Positions 26,410-35,288 of a stretch of DNA of 64,000 nucleotides are shown piece after piece; the first letter of the stretch is position 1; every line of letters begins with the position of its first letter. The stretch spans positions 45,157 through 109,156 of the forward strand of contig QXXF01000015.1 in NCBI GenBank assembly GCA_009911365.1, written 5' to 3'. The notes under the pieces were generated by a model, which saw nothing but the letters and a program-made list of their open reading frames with translations, had not been told where the DNA came from and ran no database searches. The translations under genes were made by a program, and so were the position numbers. Origin of the DNA: Clostridiales bacterium. GTDB lineage: Bacteria > Bacillota > Clostridia > Peptostreptococcales > Anaerovoracaceae.

Positions 26410-27525
26410 ATGGAACAGAACATGATCATGGCCAGTGAAAATTATAGGGAACTGGACGAATATATTAAAGAAAACAAGGCGAAGACCATATTGCTCGTAT
26501 GTGACGTGGCACTTCCATTTTTGAAAATCAACCAGTATTTTGATAACTTAGAAGAGCGGTTGAATGTTAAAGTGGTGAAGTTTGACGACTTCAAGCCAAA
26601 CCCTCAGTATGAATCCGTTGTTGCGGGCGTGGAGGTATTTAAAAAGAACAATTGTGATCTGATCATGGCGGTTGGAGGCGGAAGCTGCATTGATGTGGCA
26701 AAATGCATCAAGCTGTATTCCAACATGGATCCAAATAAAAATTATTTAAAGCAGGAAATCGTACCGAATAACGTAAAACTGCTGGCTGTGCCAACTACGG
26801 CAGGGACAGGCAGCGAGGCCACAAGATACGCAGCCATCTATTACCAAGGTGCGAAGCAATCTGTCACAGATTACAGTGCGATTCCAAGCACTGTGATCGT
26901 GGATGCGTCTGTCCTGAAGACTCTGCCGGAATATCAAAAGAAAGCGACGATGATGGACGCACTGTGCCATGCGGTAGAATCTTATTGGTCCGTGAACTCC
27001 ACGGAAGAAAGTTACGAGTATTCAAAGCAGGCCATCAAGCTGATCGTGGAAAACAAAGACGGATACTTGGCTAACGATGACGCGGGCTGCGCCAACATGC
27101 TTCATGCAGCGAATCTGGGCGGAAAAGCTATCAATATCACCCAGACCACGGCAGGCCACGCCATGTGTTACAAATTGACAAGTTTATATGGCATTGCTCA
27201 CGGGCACGCTGCGGCACTGTGTGTTTCAAATCTGTGGCCTTACATGATCCAGCACACGGACAAATGCATTGACCCGAGAGGGGAAGACTATTTGAAAGGG
27301 ATCTTTGTGAAAATCGCTGATGCTATGGGCTGTAACACAGTGGAAAAGGGGATTGAGGTCTTTCAGAAGATTGTGGATGATTTAAGGCTAGAGGCACCGG
27401 AAGTCAAAGACGCAGGGGATTATGATATTTTGAAAACATCTGTGAACCCGGTCAGGCTAAAAAACTTCCCAGTGCAGTTGGATGAAGAAGCCATTGACTG
27501 GCTGTATCATCGGATCTTAAGTTAA
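26410..27525 (+). CDS. Iron-containing alcohol dehydrogenase, hydroxyethylphosphonate dehydrogenase-like
   Basis: 371-residue group III alcohol dehydrogenase. NAD(P) is bound at VGGGSCIDVAK, and the metal site draws on the conserved Asp (about 180), HAVESYWSVNST and HGHAAAL. The HAxESYWSxNS block resembles the phosphonoacetaldehyde/2-hydroxyethylphosphonate branch (PhpC-like) more than butanol or lactaldehyde enzymes. It would oxidise 2-hydroxyethylphosphonate to phosphonoacetaldehyde, the substrate of the upstream hydrolase. No PepM or Ppd is present, so biosynthesis is unlikely. GGGAGG precedes the ATG. Confidence 0.78.
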   Translation: MEQNMIMASENYRELDEYIKENKAKTILLVCDVALPFLKINQYFDNLEERLNVKVVKFDDFKPNPQYESVVAGVEVFKKNNCDLIMAVGGGSCIDVAKCIKLYSNMDPNKNYLKQEIVPNNVKLLAVPTTAGTGSEATRYAAIYYQGAKQSVTDYSAIPSTVIVDASVLKTLPEYQKKATMMDALCHAVESYWSVNSTEESYEYSKQAIKLIVENKDGYLANDDAGCANMLHAANLGGKAINITQTTAGHAMCYKLTSLYGIAHGHAAALCVSNLWPYMIQHTDKCIDPRGEDYLKGIFVKIADAMGCNTVEKGIEVFQKIVDDLRLEAPEVKDAGDYDILKTSVNPVRLKNFPVQLDEEAIDWLYHRILS

Positions 27526-27559
27526 AATCAAATTCCAGTTGCTGACATTTGACAATATG

Positions 27560-27600
27560 AAAAAGGGTGTTCCCCGAAACCTGGTAGGGATGCCCTTTTT
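27560..27600 (+). terminator. Intrinsic terminator of the PhnX-like operon
   Basis: A 14-bp stem with some G-U pairs (27560-27573 with 27587-27600) ending in five Ts, 30 bases after the dehydrogenase stop. Confidence 0.8.
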
Positions 27601-27722
27601 CATTGTTTTTTTGAGAAAGGTCCAATGCGTCTCTTTCCAAGAAAGGATATACGCCAGAGTCCCGATATGGTATGATAAAGTGGTAGAAAATTAAAAAACT
27701 AGATTAAAAAAGGAGGGATCAC

Positions 27723-28385
27723 ATGCTGTTTCGCCGTTTCTTCGATCGTCAGGAGCGACCAAAAGAAAAGGATAGAGTCCGGGGATCAGCCAGATTCACC
27801 AAAGAAAAGCTCCGGGAGATCAGCGATTACATAAAAGTCAATTACCGCCCGAAACCAGATGGCGAACTGGACCTGCGGGTTTCCAAAAGACTGGATAATA
27901 AAGATACGTTTCAGGGCGCGGGGGGCATATCTTTAGACTCGCCTCAGATCCCGCTGCCTTCCATGGGAAGAATGACCATCTGTGAAGACAGGCTTCCCTA
28001 TGAAGTGCGGAAACTGGACCAACTGCTGGACAATATGGGCGAGACGTTTACGGAAATGCTGCTGCGGCTCATCGATGAACAGGGGAAGAAAGACACAGAG
28101 GTTTACAAAGGTGCGAACCTGGACCGCAAGCTTTTTTCCAAGATACGCGGCGACAAAGATTACAGCCCGAAAAAAAACACGGTCCTGGCACTGGCCATTT
28201 CCTTGAGATTGTCTCTGGATGAAACCAGTGACTTGCTGGCGAAAGCGGGATACGCCCTTTCTATGAGCCGAAAATCCGATGTGATTCTGCGGTATTTCAT
28301 TGAGCGAGAGGAATACGATTTATTTTTGATCAACGAAACGCTCTTTTATTTTGATCAGGCGCTGCTGGGTTCAGCAACAAAATAA
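27723..28385 (+). CDS. HTH-like protein with the C-terminal extension seen in firmicute macro-domain proteins
   Basis: 220 residues, no named family recognised. The first 85 residues are basic and divergent. The last 130 (from about [18 protein letters not shown] through [20 protein letters not shown] to FYFDQALLG) resemble a module often fused behind macro (Appr-1-p) domains in Firmicutes, and include an XRE-like helix-turn-helix around residues 145-195. Here a different, short N-terminus replaces the macro domain. AGGAGG precedes the ATG, and it is followed by a VWA gene after 77 bases. A regulatory or nucleic-acid role is possible but unproven. Confidence 0.65.
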   Translation: MLFRRFFDRQERPKEKDRVRGSARFTKEKLREISDYIKVNYRPKPDGELDLRVSKRLDNKDTFQGAGGISLDSPQIPLPSMGRMTICEDRLPYEVRKLDQLLDNMGETFTEMLLRLIDEQGKKDTEVYKGANLDRKLFSKIRGDKDYSPKKNTVLALAISLRLSLDETSDLLAKAGYALSMSRKSDVILRYFIEREEYDLFLINETLFYFDQALLGSATK

Positions 28386-28462
28386 TTGTCGCTTCCAAAG
28401 CGACCTGATGCCTCCAAATACGCAGTAACATAGAGCCACAACACACACAGGAGGTTTTCAAA

Positions 28463-29110
28463 ATGAGAAAGAGCAAACAAACATTCACAGATTTAGTATT
28501 TATTTTGGATCGGAGCGGCTCCATGCGGGGATTGGAGCGGGACACGCTCTCGGGATTCAATGAGATGATCGATAAACAAAAGCAAGAACCGGGACAGGCT
28601 TTGGTGACAACGGTCCTGTTCGATGATACTCGACAGATGCTGTATTTGAGAAGGCCACTGGAACGCTTGCGGCCTTTGGACGAGTCTCAATACTATGTGA
28701 GAGGCTGCACTGCGCTGTTGGATGCTATCGGACAGACGATCCACGACATGACCAACTGCCACAAAGCTTCGGAACGAAAGAGAAAGGTAGTGATGGTCAT
28801 CATCACCGATGGATTGGAAAACGCCAGCAAGAGATATTCTTATTTGGATGTGAGGGATCTGATTCAGCGCCAAAAGAAGAGGCATGACTGGGAGTTCATT
28901 TTTTTAGGAGCCAATATGGATGCTGTGGAGGAAGCAGCGAAAATCGGGATTCATGAAGAGCGGGCTGGGACTTACGCAAACGATTCCAGGGGACTGGAAG
29001 TGACATATCAAGCGATTTCCGAAGCTGTGAGCTGTATGCGGATGGGCGACACCATGCACGGTGAATGGAAACATATCATAGAAGAAGATAGGCAAAGACG
29101 CAGAGATTAA
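28463..29110 (+). CDS. von Willebrand factor A (TerY-like) protein
   Basis: 215-residue cytoplasmic VWA domain. The metal-ion-dependent adhesion site is complete: DRSGS (Asp16, Ser18, Ser20), a threonine in GCTALLDAIG and an aspartate in IITDGLEN. No signal peptide or membrane helix. Such proteins act as metal-dependent protein-binding modules, in TerY-type stress systems among others. The strong AGGAGG upstream and the gene before it suggest a two-gene unit. The partner protein is unknown. Confidence 0.82.
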   Translation: MRKSKQTFTDLVFILDRSGSMRGLERDTLSGFNEMIDKQKQEPGQALVTTVLFDDTRQMLYLRRPLERLRPLDESQYYVRGCTALLDAIGQTIHDMTNCHKASERKRKVVMVIITDGLENASKRYSYLDVRDLIQRQKKRHDWEFIFLGANMDAVEEAAKIGIHEERAGTYANDSRGLEVTYQAISEAVSCMRMGDTMHGEWKHIIEEDRQRRRD

Positions 29111-29126
29111 TAAGGAGACGTAAAGA

Positions 29127-29987
29127 ATGAAACTGAAAAAACAAAGAATCTTAGCGAGCGTTATGACGATCATGATGGCAACGATAGGTATGCTCTTTCC
29201 TGTGAAAGCAGCGGCGGCAGGCCTGTCCATGGAGCTGAAAGTGAGCAATGCGTCCGCATCGTCGGTTGTCTTGAAATGGAATAAACAGAGCCAAGCAAAA
29301 TCCTACCAGGTCTATCGTTCCACAAAGAAAACATCCGGTTATAAAAAAATCGCTTCCACGGAGAAAGGGACTTTTAAAGATGAAAACCTGCGGGAGCAGA
29401 AAACCTATTATTACAAAGTGACCGCAAGGAAGCAGGGCAGTCAGAAAGTTGCTAGCAACACGGTTTCCAAAGTAAAGGTCCGGGGAAATTATAAAAAGGG
29501 GACTGTGTATGGTCCTTCCATGACTGAACGTCAGAGAAAGCAAGTGAAAAATGCCGCCGCCAAATTTGTCAACACAAAGATCAGGCCAGGCATGGGCGAT
29601 TATGAAAAGGTAGAGGCTGCCCACGATTATCTGGTGAACCGGTGCGAATATGCGGACAGCAGCAGGAAGAACGGCGCAAACAGCGCTTGGGGCGCTCTGA
29701 TTTATCAGGAAGCCCAATGCTCTGGGTATTCCAGGGCATTCAAAGCCCTATGCGATGCGATGGATGTAAAATGCTATTACGTGCACGCCACGGAGAAGGC
29801 GGTTAATCCTTTTCACCAGTGGAACATCGTGCGAGTAGGGAGCCGGTATTATCATATGGACGTCCAATGCAATGACAGCAGCGGTTTTCGGGCCATCTAT
29901 CTGGTGAGCGACAAGACCATGAAAAAGATCGGGCTGCGTTGGAACACGTCGCAATATCCAAGATGCTCGAAGGATTATGAACTTTAG
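29127..29987 (+). CDS. Secreted protein with fibronectin type III and transglutaminase-like domains
   Basis: 286 residues. A signal peptide (KLKKQR, hydrophobic core, cleavage near AAAAG at about residue 31) is followed by a fibronectin type III domain (about 35-118, with WNKQSQAKSYQVYRSTK) and a transglutaminase-like domain. The triad is Cys198 (EAQCSGYSRAFK), His230 (FHQWNIVRVG) and Asp245 (MDVQCND). Secreted enzymes of this plan may be cysteine proteases or cross-linkers acting at the cell surface. It starts 16 bases after the VWA gene and is on the same strand. Confidence 0.82.
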   Translation: MKLKKQRILASVMTIMMATIGMLFPVKAAAAGLSMELKVSNASASSVVLKWNKQSQAKSYQVYRSTKKTSGYKKIASTEKGTFKDENLREQKTYYYKVTARKQGSQKVASNTVSKVKVRGNYKKGTVYGPSMTERQRKQVKNAAAKFVNTKIRPGMGDYEKVEAAHDYLVNRCEYADSSRKNGANSAWGALIYQEAQCSGYSRAFKALCDAMDVKCYYVHATEKAVNPFHQWNIVRVGSRYYHMDVQCNDSSGFRAIYLVSDKTMKKIGLRWNTSQYPRCSKDYEL

Positions 29988-29995
29988 TTGACAAA

Positions 29996-30029
29996 GGGCG
30001 GCCTGAAAGCAGGCCGCCCAGTTTGTTTG
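29996..30029 (+). terminator. Terminator after the secreted protein
   Basis: A perfect 10-bp GC-rich stem (29996-30005 with 30010-30019) and a broken T tract. It may also serve the convergent cysteine-rich gene. Confidence 0.75.
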
Positions 30030-30048
30030 GAGTTAAAAAATGATGTTT

Positions 30049-31131
30049 TTATCTTCTATGCCTTGGCTCTATTGGATTGGATGGACCGCACTCATTGCAA
30101 CCGCAGTCACAGTCGGATGGTTTTTTGTCTGGCACAGGCTTTCCACCGCAAGGGTCGCCGCAAGGTTTTCTGTTTCCGCCGCATGGATCACAGCAGGAAT
30201 TTTGAGGTGGACGGCACGGTTCTCCGCAGTTTTCCTCCGTATCCGCTACAGTGATCCTCTTCGGGAAGAGCGCAGGAAAGCCAGAGCAGATTGGATTGGT
30301 CTGGGTAGGGATTTCCGCAAATCCAGTAGATAAAGCGCATAGCTGCACAGGTACGACAATCTTCTTTTCAGAGCTTACGCAGAGCGCGAGGATCAGATTG
30401 CCGCATACTTCACCGCCAGGTCCCACGTTCAGGTCCCTGCCGCAGCTATTGGTAGCTAGGCGGGCTTCACATGCGATGTTGGCGAATTCCGTGAACCTTG
30501 GAAGGAATGCGGTGTCTTCTGTGCTTGGCATGCAGCACTCGAAGAAGTTCGTCAGCACCAGAGGATGGGTGATGGTAGCCACATTGACCTGTGCGCATAC
30601 AGTAAACACGCTTTCATTGTTGCATCTGTCGCACAGCAGCAGGTCGATGTAAACCAGGACATCACCTGTGATGCTGACATTCTGGGTGCCGAAGATCGGG
30701 GTGCCCATACACTGATCATCGCATTCCTGAGTATCCGCGTACAGGACTTTCTGGGAAAGCATCCCATCAGGCCCTACCACCTCAACATAGTCTCCGTTGC
30801 CGTTTTGCAGGAACGTGGCTCCCGAAATGCTAGTGTCAATATCCAGGCTCAAATTCCTTGGATCATCCACATTGCATGGGTTGAAGAATTTCTTGCAGCG
30901 GATGTCGCAGACCCTGAGGATGGTGCTCCCTGCGGGAACGCAAGGCGTGAACCTCTGGTTCTGCACTGTTTTCATTCCTTGTAAATTGGAAAGCACTGCG
31001 TCATAAACGCTCTGTACATAAATCGGTGTGCTGACTACATCGTCCAGTTTGCCGTTAAATTTGCAGAGATTGCCCGCATTGCAGCAATTCTCGAAGAGGT
31101 CCGACGCCGGTCTATTGCCGAAACAACTCAT
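30049..31131 (-). CDS. Cysteine-rich protein, possible spore coat component
   Basis: 360 residues with about 32 cysteines and no signal peptide. The body contains spaced pairs (FENCCNAGNLC, LLLCDRCNN, FFECCMPS) and the last 55 residues are a Gly-Pro-Cys tail (CCDPCGG, CGDPCGG, CDCGCNECG). This composition fits disulfide-rich structural proteins of spore coat or exosporium; a metal-binding role is the alternative. A strong AAAGGAGG precedes the ATG, and a sigma-K/E-like promoter is visible upstream. No named family was recognised. Confidence 0.7.
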   Translation of the reverse strand: MSCFGNRPASDLFENCCNAGNLCKFNGKLDDVVSTPIYVQSVYDAVLSNLQGMKTVQNQRFTPCVPAGSTILRVCDIRCKKFFNPCNVDDPRNLSLDIDTSISGATFLQNGNGDYVEVVGPDGMLSQKVLYADTQECDDQCMGTPIFGTQNVSITGDVLVYIDLLLCDRCNNESVFTVCAQVNVATITHPLVLTNFFECCMPSTEDTAFLPRFTEFANIACEARLATNSCGRDLNVGPGGEVCGNLILALCVSSEKKIVVPVQLCALSTGFAEIPTQTNPICSGFPALFPKRITVADTEENCGEPCRPPQNSCCDPCGGNRKPCGDPCGGKPVPDKKPSDCDCGCNECGPSNPIEPRHRR

Positions 31132-31171
31132 ATAGTTACCTCCTTTGAACTTTCAATAAGTGATTCTTGAA

Positions 31172-31199
31172 TAATATATGTGTTTTATGGAATTTGTGT
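31172..31199 (-). promoter_or_regulatory. Candidate mother-cell (sigma-K-like) promoter for the cysteine-rich gene
   Basis: On the minus strand AC (31198-31199), 17 bases, then CATATATTA (31172-31180), matching the sigma-K pattern AC-N17-CATAnnnTA. It lies about 40 bases before the start codon. No good TTGACA/TATAAT pair is nearby on that strand. Short motifs such as this also occur by chance. Confidence 0.35.
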
Positions 31200-31227
31200 T
31201 ACTTGTATTAAGACCTTGTGGTATACT
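31199..31227 (+). promoter_or_regulatory. Promoter of the Bax-inhibitor-1 gene
   Basis: TTACTT (31199-31204), 17-base spacer, TATACT (31222-31227) with an upstream TGG making an extended -10. It lies 45 bases before the start codon. Confidence 0.55.
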
Positions 31228-31271
31228 ATTACTACGGCTTTGCCAAAAAATAATAGAAAGGAAACAATGAT

Positions 31272-31943
31272 ATGTCAGGAAATTTAATGACTAACAAGCA
31301 GGAGCGGTTCACGCTCTATCAAGGCCAGAAACAGATCGGGCAGAGAGCCTACAATCTGATCATCGGGGCTACATTGCTTTACGGATTCGCAGTGAACGCG
31401 TTCATGATTACAGCCTTTGAAGGCGCGTTCGATCATATGAACCAGTGGGTGTTTCTGATCGGATATATCGTGTGCGTTATCATAGGAGCTATGCTTACTA
31501 GGAGCGATAGCCCTGTAGTCAGCTTTGTGGGCTACAATTTTATTGTAGTTCCTTTGGGCGTGGTTTTGACTATGCTGCTTCCTTATTACGGATCACAGTT
31601 GGTCTTTGACGCAGTGCTGGTCACAGGGGCGATCACCTTGGTGATGATGATCGCAGGGAGCGCTTTTCCCAACCTATTTCTCAGCATGGGAAGGACTCTG
31701 GCGTTTACCCTGTTAGCGGTTATCCTCGTGGAACTGGTCTGCGTGCTGATCCTGCACCGAGATTTCGCGATTTTCGATTATGCCATAGTGTTGATCTTTT
31801 CCGGTTATATTGGCTATGACTGGGCAAAAGCCAATGCTTATCAGCGGACGGTGGATAACGCCATTGACAGCGCAGTTGATCTGTATATGGACATTATCAA
31901 CATCTTTATCCGTATTTTAGCTATCATGAGCCGCAACGATTGA
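31272..31943 (+). CDS. Bax inhibitor-1/YccA family membrane protein
   Basis: 223 residues with seven hydrophobic segments. The C-terminal block GYIGYDWAKANAY and VDNAIDSAVDLYMDIINIFIRIL is the BI-1 family signature. Bacterial homologues such as YetJ are pH-sensitive calcium leak channels; that role is known for the family and inferred here. AAAGGA precedes the start. A small two-helix membrane protein follows after 68 bases. Confidence 0.82.
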   Translation: MSGNLMTNKQERFTLYQGQKQIGQRAYNLIIGATLLYGFAVNAFMITAFEGAFDHMNQWVFLIGYIVCVIIGAMLTRSDSPVVSFVGYNFIVVPLGVVLTMLLPYYGSQLVFDAVLVTGAITLVMMIAGSAFPNLFLSMGRTLAFTLLAVILVELVCVLILHRDFAIFDYAIVLIFSGYIGYDWAKANAYQRTVDNAIDSAVDLYMDIINIFIRILAIMSRND

Positions 31944-32011
31944 TAACAACAGCTTGACGGATTAAACGGGAGAAACAATAAACTAGGAGTCAGCGAAAAG
32001 GTGTGCGATTG

Positions 32012-32281
32012 ATGAAAGAAAAAGATTTTGTAAGGCTGGAACAGCCAGAAGAACAAGAACGAGTCAGGGAAGATGAAAGGCAGGAGTCAGCGAAAAAAGG
32101 CAGTGCGGCTGTTTTTGCGTTGGTGGCATTGCTGTTTTTCGCAGTGATGTGCGTCACTTACTTTTTTGAACTGAAATTCGGCAAGACTGCTGGCACAGTG
32201 GCTCTGATTGTGGTCGCATTGATAATCGCGGGCTATTTATATAGAACTGAAATTTTGGAAAAACTAAAAAGAAAAAAATAG
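32012..32281 (+). CDS. Small membrane protein of unknown function
   Basis: 89 residues: about 30 charged residues at the N-terminus (EQPEEQERVREDERQE), two membrane helices (about 30-50 and 57-76) and a basic end ILEKLKRKK. AAAAGG lies 10 bases before the ATG at 32012. It precedes an M16 peptidase by 12 bases and is probably cotranscribed. No family recognised. Confidence 0.65.
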   Translation: MKEKDFVRLEQPEEQERVREDERQESAKKGSAAVFALVALLFFAVMCVTYFFELKFGKTAGTVALIVVALIIAGYLYRTEILEKLKRKK

Positions 32282-32293
32282 GATGGTAAAAAG

Positions 32294-33544
32294 ATGATAA
32301 AAACAAAGAAGCTGAATTGCGGAACAACCGTTGTCATGGAAAAAATCCCCCATCTCCAGTCAGTTGCCTTGGGGACCTGGGTTAGGGCAGGAGCGGTTGA
32401 TGAACCTGCTTCCATCGCAGGCGTTTCTCATTATATCGAGCACATGATGTTCAAAGGCACAGAGCGACGGACAGCCAAAGAAATCGCTTCTGATGTAGAT
32501 AAGATCGGCGGACAGTTCAATGCCTTTACAGGAAAAGAAGCCACTTGTTACTATATCAAGACCTTGTCCGACAATGTGGACCGGGCGGCAGAGATCCTGC
32601 TGGACATGATTCTCAATTCTAACATGGACGCGCAGGAGATGGAAAAAGAGCGAAACGTGATTCGGGAAGAGATCAAAATGATCCAAGATACGCCAGACGA
32701 TGATGTCCACGACACCGTATGCGAGCTGGTATTCAAAGGCAATCCACTGGGCAATTCCATCATAGGAACACCTGAGACATTGGATCATATCGACAGGGCG
32801 GCGCTGACCGGATATCTGAGCCGGGAATACACAAGGGATAGCATGGTAATCGCCATTGCTGGCAATTTTGATGAGGAACGGATCTGTAGCCTTTTTGAAG
32901 ACCAATTGACAAAGCTGGCAGAAAAGAAAGAAAAAAAAGAACACGACTTTCAGCCGTATGGGCCAAGATACAAGGTCAAAACAAAGGACATTGAGCAGAG
33001 CCACATCAGCCTTGCGATTCCAGGTGTTTCCATGGTAGATGACGATTATTACGCCATGGGGCTTCTCAGCAATATCATGGGTGGCAGCATGAGTTCACGT
33101 CTATTCCAGAATATTCGAGAGCAAAAAGGGTTGGCCTATTCAGTTTACTCTGTTTCCAGTTCCTTCAGCAATGCGGGATATTTCAACATCTATGCTGGGG
33201 TGGCCCATGAAAAGATCGGTAATGCGATCGCTGGGATCAAGGAAGAGTTGGAAAACTTGAGACAAAAGGGCGTGACGGAGGAAGAACTATCTACTGCGAA
33301 AGAACAGATGAAGAGCACCTACATTTTCGCACAGGAAAACGTCAATGGAAGGATGTTCTCCATTGGAAAAAACATGGCCCTTTGTGGACGAATCCAATCA
33401 TCAGAAGAGGTGATTGAAGGTTTTAACAAAGTTACGATGGAAGACATGGTCAGAGTGGCGGAACGTATTTGTGATTTAAAGCGTTACTGCGGTGCCGCTG
33501 TCACGAACAAGGACTTTGATCTGAAGAAAATCATGGAGGCATAA
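32294..33544 (+). CDS. M16 family zinc peptidase
   Basis: 416-residue pitrilysin/processing-peptidase relative, similar to Bacillus YmxG (MlpA). The inverted zinc motif HYIEH has His46, Glu49 and His50, with a downstream glutamate in the E-x6-E region near 120. Both M16 halves are present (the second begins about residue 200), so it is a complete single-chain subunit likely to dimerise. Cytoplasmic, no signal peptide. dut follows after 4 bases. Its protein target is not known. Confidence 0.87.
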   Translation: MIKTKKLNCGTTVVMEKIPHLQSVALGTWVRAGAVDEPASIAGVSHYIEHMMFKGTERRTAKEIASDVDKIGGQFNAFTGKEATCYYIKTLSDNVDRAAEILLDMILNSNMDAQEMEKERNVIREEIKMIQDTPDDDVHDTVCELVFKGNPLGNSIIGTPETLDHIDRAALTGYLSREYTRDSMVIAIAGNFDEERICSLFEDQLTKLAEKKEKKEHDFQPYGPRYKVKTKDIEQSHISLAIPGVSMVDDDYYAMGLLSNIMGGSMSSRLFQNIREQKGLAYSVYSVSSSFSNAGYFNIYAGVAHEKIGNAIAGIKEELENLRQKGVTEEELSTAKEQMKSTYIFAQENVNGRMFSIGKNMALCGRIQSSEEVIEGFNKVTMEDMVRVAERICDLKRYCGAAVTNKDFDLKKIMEA

Positions 33545-33548
33545 ACCA

Positions 33549-33977
33549 TTGGAAGTGAAGATAAAAACAAGAACTGGTATGCTCCCTGCCTATGAGACAA
33601 AGGGATCGGCAGGCATGGACCTACGGGCGGATTTGACAGAATCCATCTGCCTGGAGCCGGGCGGGCGGGCTTTGATTCCCACGGGTCTGTCCATAGAACT
33701 GCCCCAGGGCTACGAGGCTCAGATCCGGGCTAGGAGCGGTCTTGCCATCAAGCAGGGCATTGGCCTGGTAAACGGCGTGGGCACCATTGACAGCGATTAC
33801 CGCGGCGAGATCAAAGTCGCTCTCATCAATTGGGGGCAGGATTCGGTCACCATTCAGGACGGTGACCGGATTGCGCAGATGGTCATTGCCAAATATGAAA
33901 GGATTGCCTGGAAGCAAGTGGATGAATTAGGAGACACAAAGCGAGGTACCGGAGGCTTTGGACATACAGGAGTCTAG
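33549..33977 (+). CDS. dut: dUTP diphosphatase
   Basis: Trimeric dUTPase, 142 residues, that turns dUTP to dUMP and keeps uracil out of DNA. All five motifs are present: [38 protein letters not shown] and [10 protein letters not shown] (the C-terminal arm). The start is a TTG at 33549, ten bases after GGAGG and right after the M16 stop; a GTG at 33555 would shorten it by two residues. Confidence 0.92.
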   Translation: MEVKIKTRTGMLPAYETKGSAGMDLRADLTESICLEPGGRALIPTGLSIELPQGYEAQIRARSGLAIKQGIGLVNGVGTIDSDYRGEIKVALINWGQDSVTIQDGDRIAQMVIAKYERIAWKQVDELGDTKRGTGGFGHTGV

Positions 33978-34045
33978 ACGGTAAAGCTGCCCAGGCAGAA
34001 ACAAAAAAATGATCTGTCGCATATATTACTTTGAGGTGGTATATG

Positions 34046-35014
34046 ATGACAGATTTTTTATTGCTGGAAGAAATATGCGAATTGAACAGCAAAGCAGCTC
34101 GGCCTGCTTTGCTGCATCAAAAGGGCGTCGCGGCAAAAGGACGTTTTTGCCCCTATATGAGTCTTGCGGATCATACATCTGCGTCTTTCCTTGCGGACCC
34201 GGAACTGGAAACGCCGGTGACAGTGCGGTTTTCAAAGACCATGGGAGAACTGGGCAGCGGTGATTCTGAGCGGGATACCCGGGGATTTTCCGTCAGATTC
34301 CATACCAAACAGGGAGCTTACGATTTGATCTGTCACAATTTTCCGGTGTACTATATCAAAGACCCGGCTAAATTCCCTGAAATGGTAAGATCCCTCAGCT
34401 TTTCTCAACAGGAATATGGAAGAAAGCCGAATTTTTGGAAATTCCTTTCTCAAAATCCGGAGGCCATGAACCTAGCGATTCGGCTTTATTCTGATCAGGG
34501 GACCATCAAATCCTACCGCTGCATGGAAGGCTATAGCGTCAATACTTATGGATGGGTCAATGAACAGGGAAAAGAAGTTTACGTTCGGTATCGCTGGAAC
34601 CCTTGCTGTGAAGGAGAGGAAAACGATGAGAAGGGAAAGGGAATTTCATATCAAGAGGCAGAGTTTTTGGCTGGGTTTTCACCGGACTGTTGTGTTTCCG
34701 ATCTGGTTTTCGCATTGGAAGAAGGAAGCTTTCCGGCCTATGAACTGGAAATCCAGATGATGGAGCAGGGGCAAGCGGAACGCTGCGGGTTCGATGCCTT
34801 TTCCGTGACGAGTCTGTGGCCGGAACAACAGTTTCCTTACATGAAGATCGGAAAAATGTCATTGGAACGGATCCTTCCTAAAGAACAGGCAGAGCGGCTT
34901 TGCTTCGTCCCTTCCAATCTGATACAAGGGGTCCAGTTCGCCAATGAAGAATTTCTGCGGATCATGGATTATGCCCACAAGGATGGAGGCCGCCAGAGAG
35001 GAGCGCGAAAATGA
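34046..35014 (+). CDS. Catalase core, truncated and separated from its C-terminal domain
   Basis: 322-residue heme catalase core. The distal histidine is His24 (PALLHQKG), the distal asparagine Asn98 (CHNFPVYY), and the proximal ligand Tyr309 (RIMDYAHK), at spacings of 74 and 285 from His24, close to those of ordinary catalases. FSKTMGELGSGDSERDTRGF matches the core block. A normal catalase has about 480 residues; this one ends 13 residues after the tyrosine. GAGGTGG precedes the ATG at 34046 (34043 is also possible). The tail is encoded by the next gene, which it overlaps by 4 bases (ATGA). Confidence 0.82.
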   Translation: MTDFLLLEEICELNSKAARPALLHQKGVAAKGRFCPYMSLADHTSASFLADPELETPVTVRFSKTMGELGSGDSERDTRGFSVRFHTKQGAYDLICHNFPVYYIKDPAKFPEMVRSLSFSQQEYGRKPNFWKFLSQNPEAMNLAIRLYSDQGTIKSYRCMEGYSVNTYGWVNEQGKEVYVRYRWNPCCEGEENDEKGKGISYQEAEFLAGFSPDCCVSDLVFALEEGSFPAYELEIQMMEQGQAERCGFDAFSVTSLWPEQQFPYMKIGKMSLERILPKEQAERLCFVPSNLIQGVQFANEEFLRIMDYAHKDGGRQRGARK

Positions 35015-35199
35015 TAGAATTTAAACAGGCATCTGATTATTATCAAAGTCTGAAACCTCAGGAAAAAGAGTCTTTGGCGGCGAATATCGCTGAAAGTCTC
35101 ATGTTTGAAGAGGAAGACATCATCAAAACCATCCTAAGCTATTTTAAGCAGGTGGATGAGACGCTGGAAAAAATTTTAAGACAAAGATTGTATTTTTAA
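35011..35199 (+). CDS. Stand-alone catalase-related C-terminal domain
   Basis: 62-residue protein matching the catalase-related domain (PF06628) found at the end of full-length catalases: FKQASDYYQSLKPQEK, LAANIAESL and ILSYFKQVDETLEKIL. It begins inside the catalase core gene (ATG 35011, core TGA 35012-35014), so the two are coupled and may bind as subunits, restoring the full enzyme from two chains. The linker present in fused catalases is missing. A frameshift that split one gene is the alternative origin. Confidence 0.72.
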   Translation: MIEFKQASDYYQSLKPQEKESLAANIAESLMFEEEDIIKTILSYFKQVDETLEKILRQRLYF

Positions 35200-35288
35200 T
35201 TTACTTTACCATAGCAAAGATGTTATTATTAAAAAAGCAGAAATCATAAGAACAGACAGAAAATTACATAAGAAAAGAGGAACAGCGG

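Noticed and set aside
34031-35199. Catalase reading frame shift due to sequencing error only
   Set aside because: Not ruled out, but the core stop and next start overlap as ATGA with a natural domain boundary and missing linker, so a designed split is preferred. Kept as a finding.
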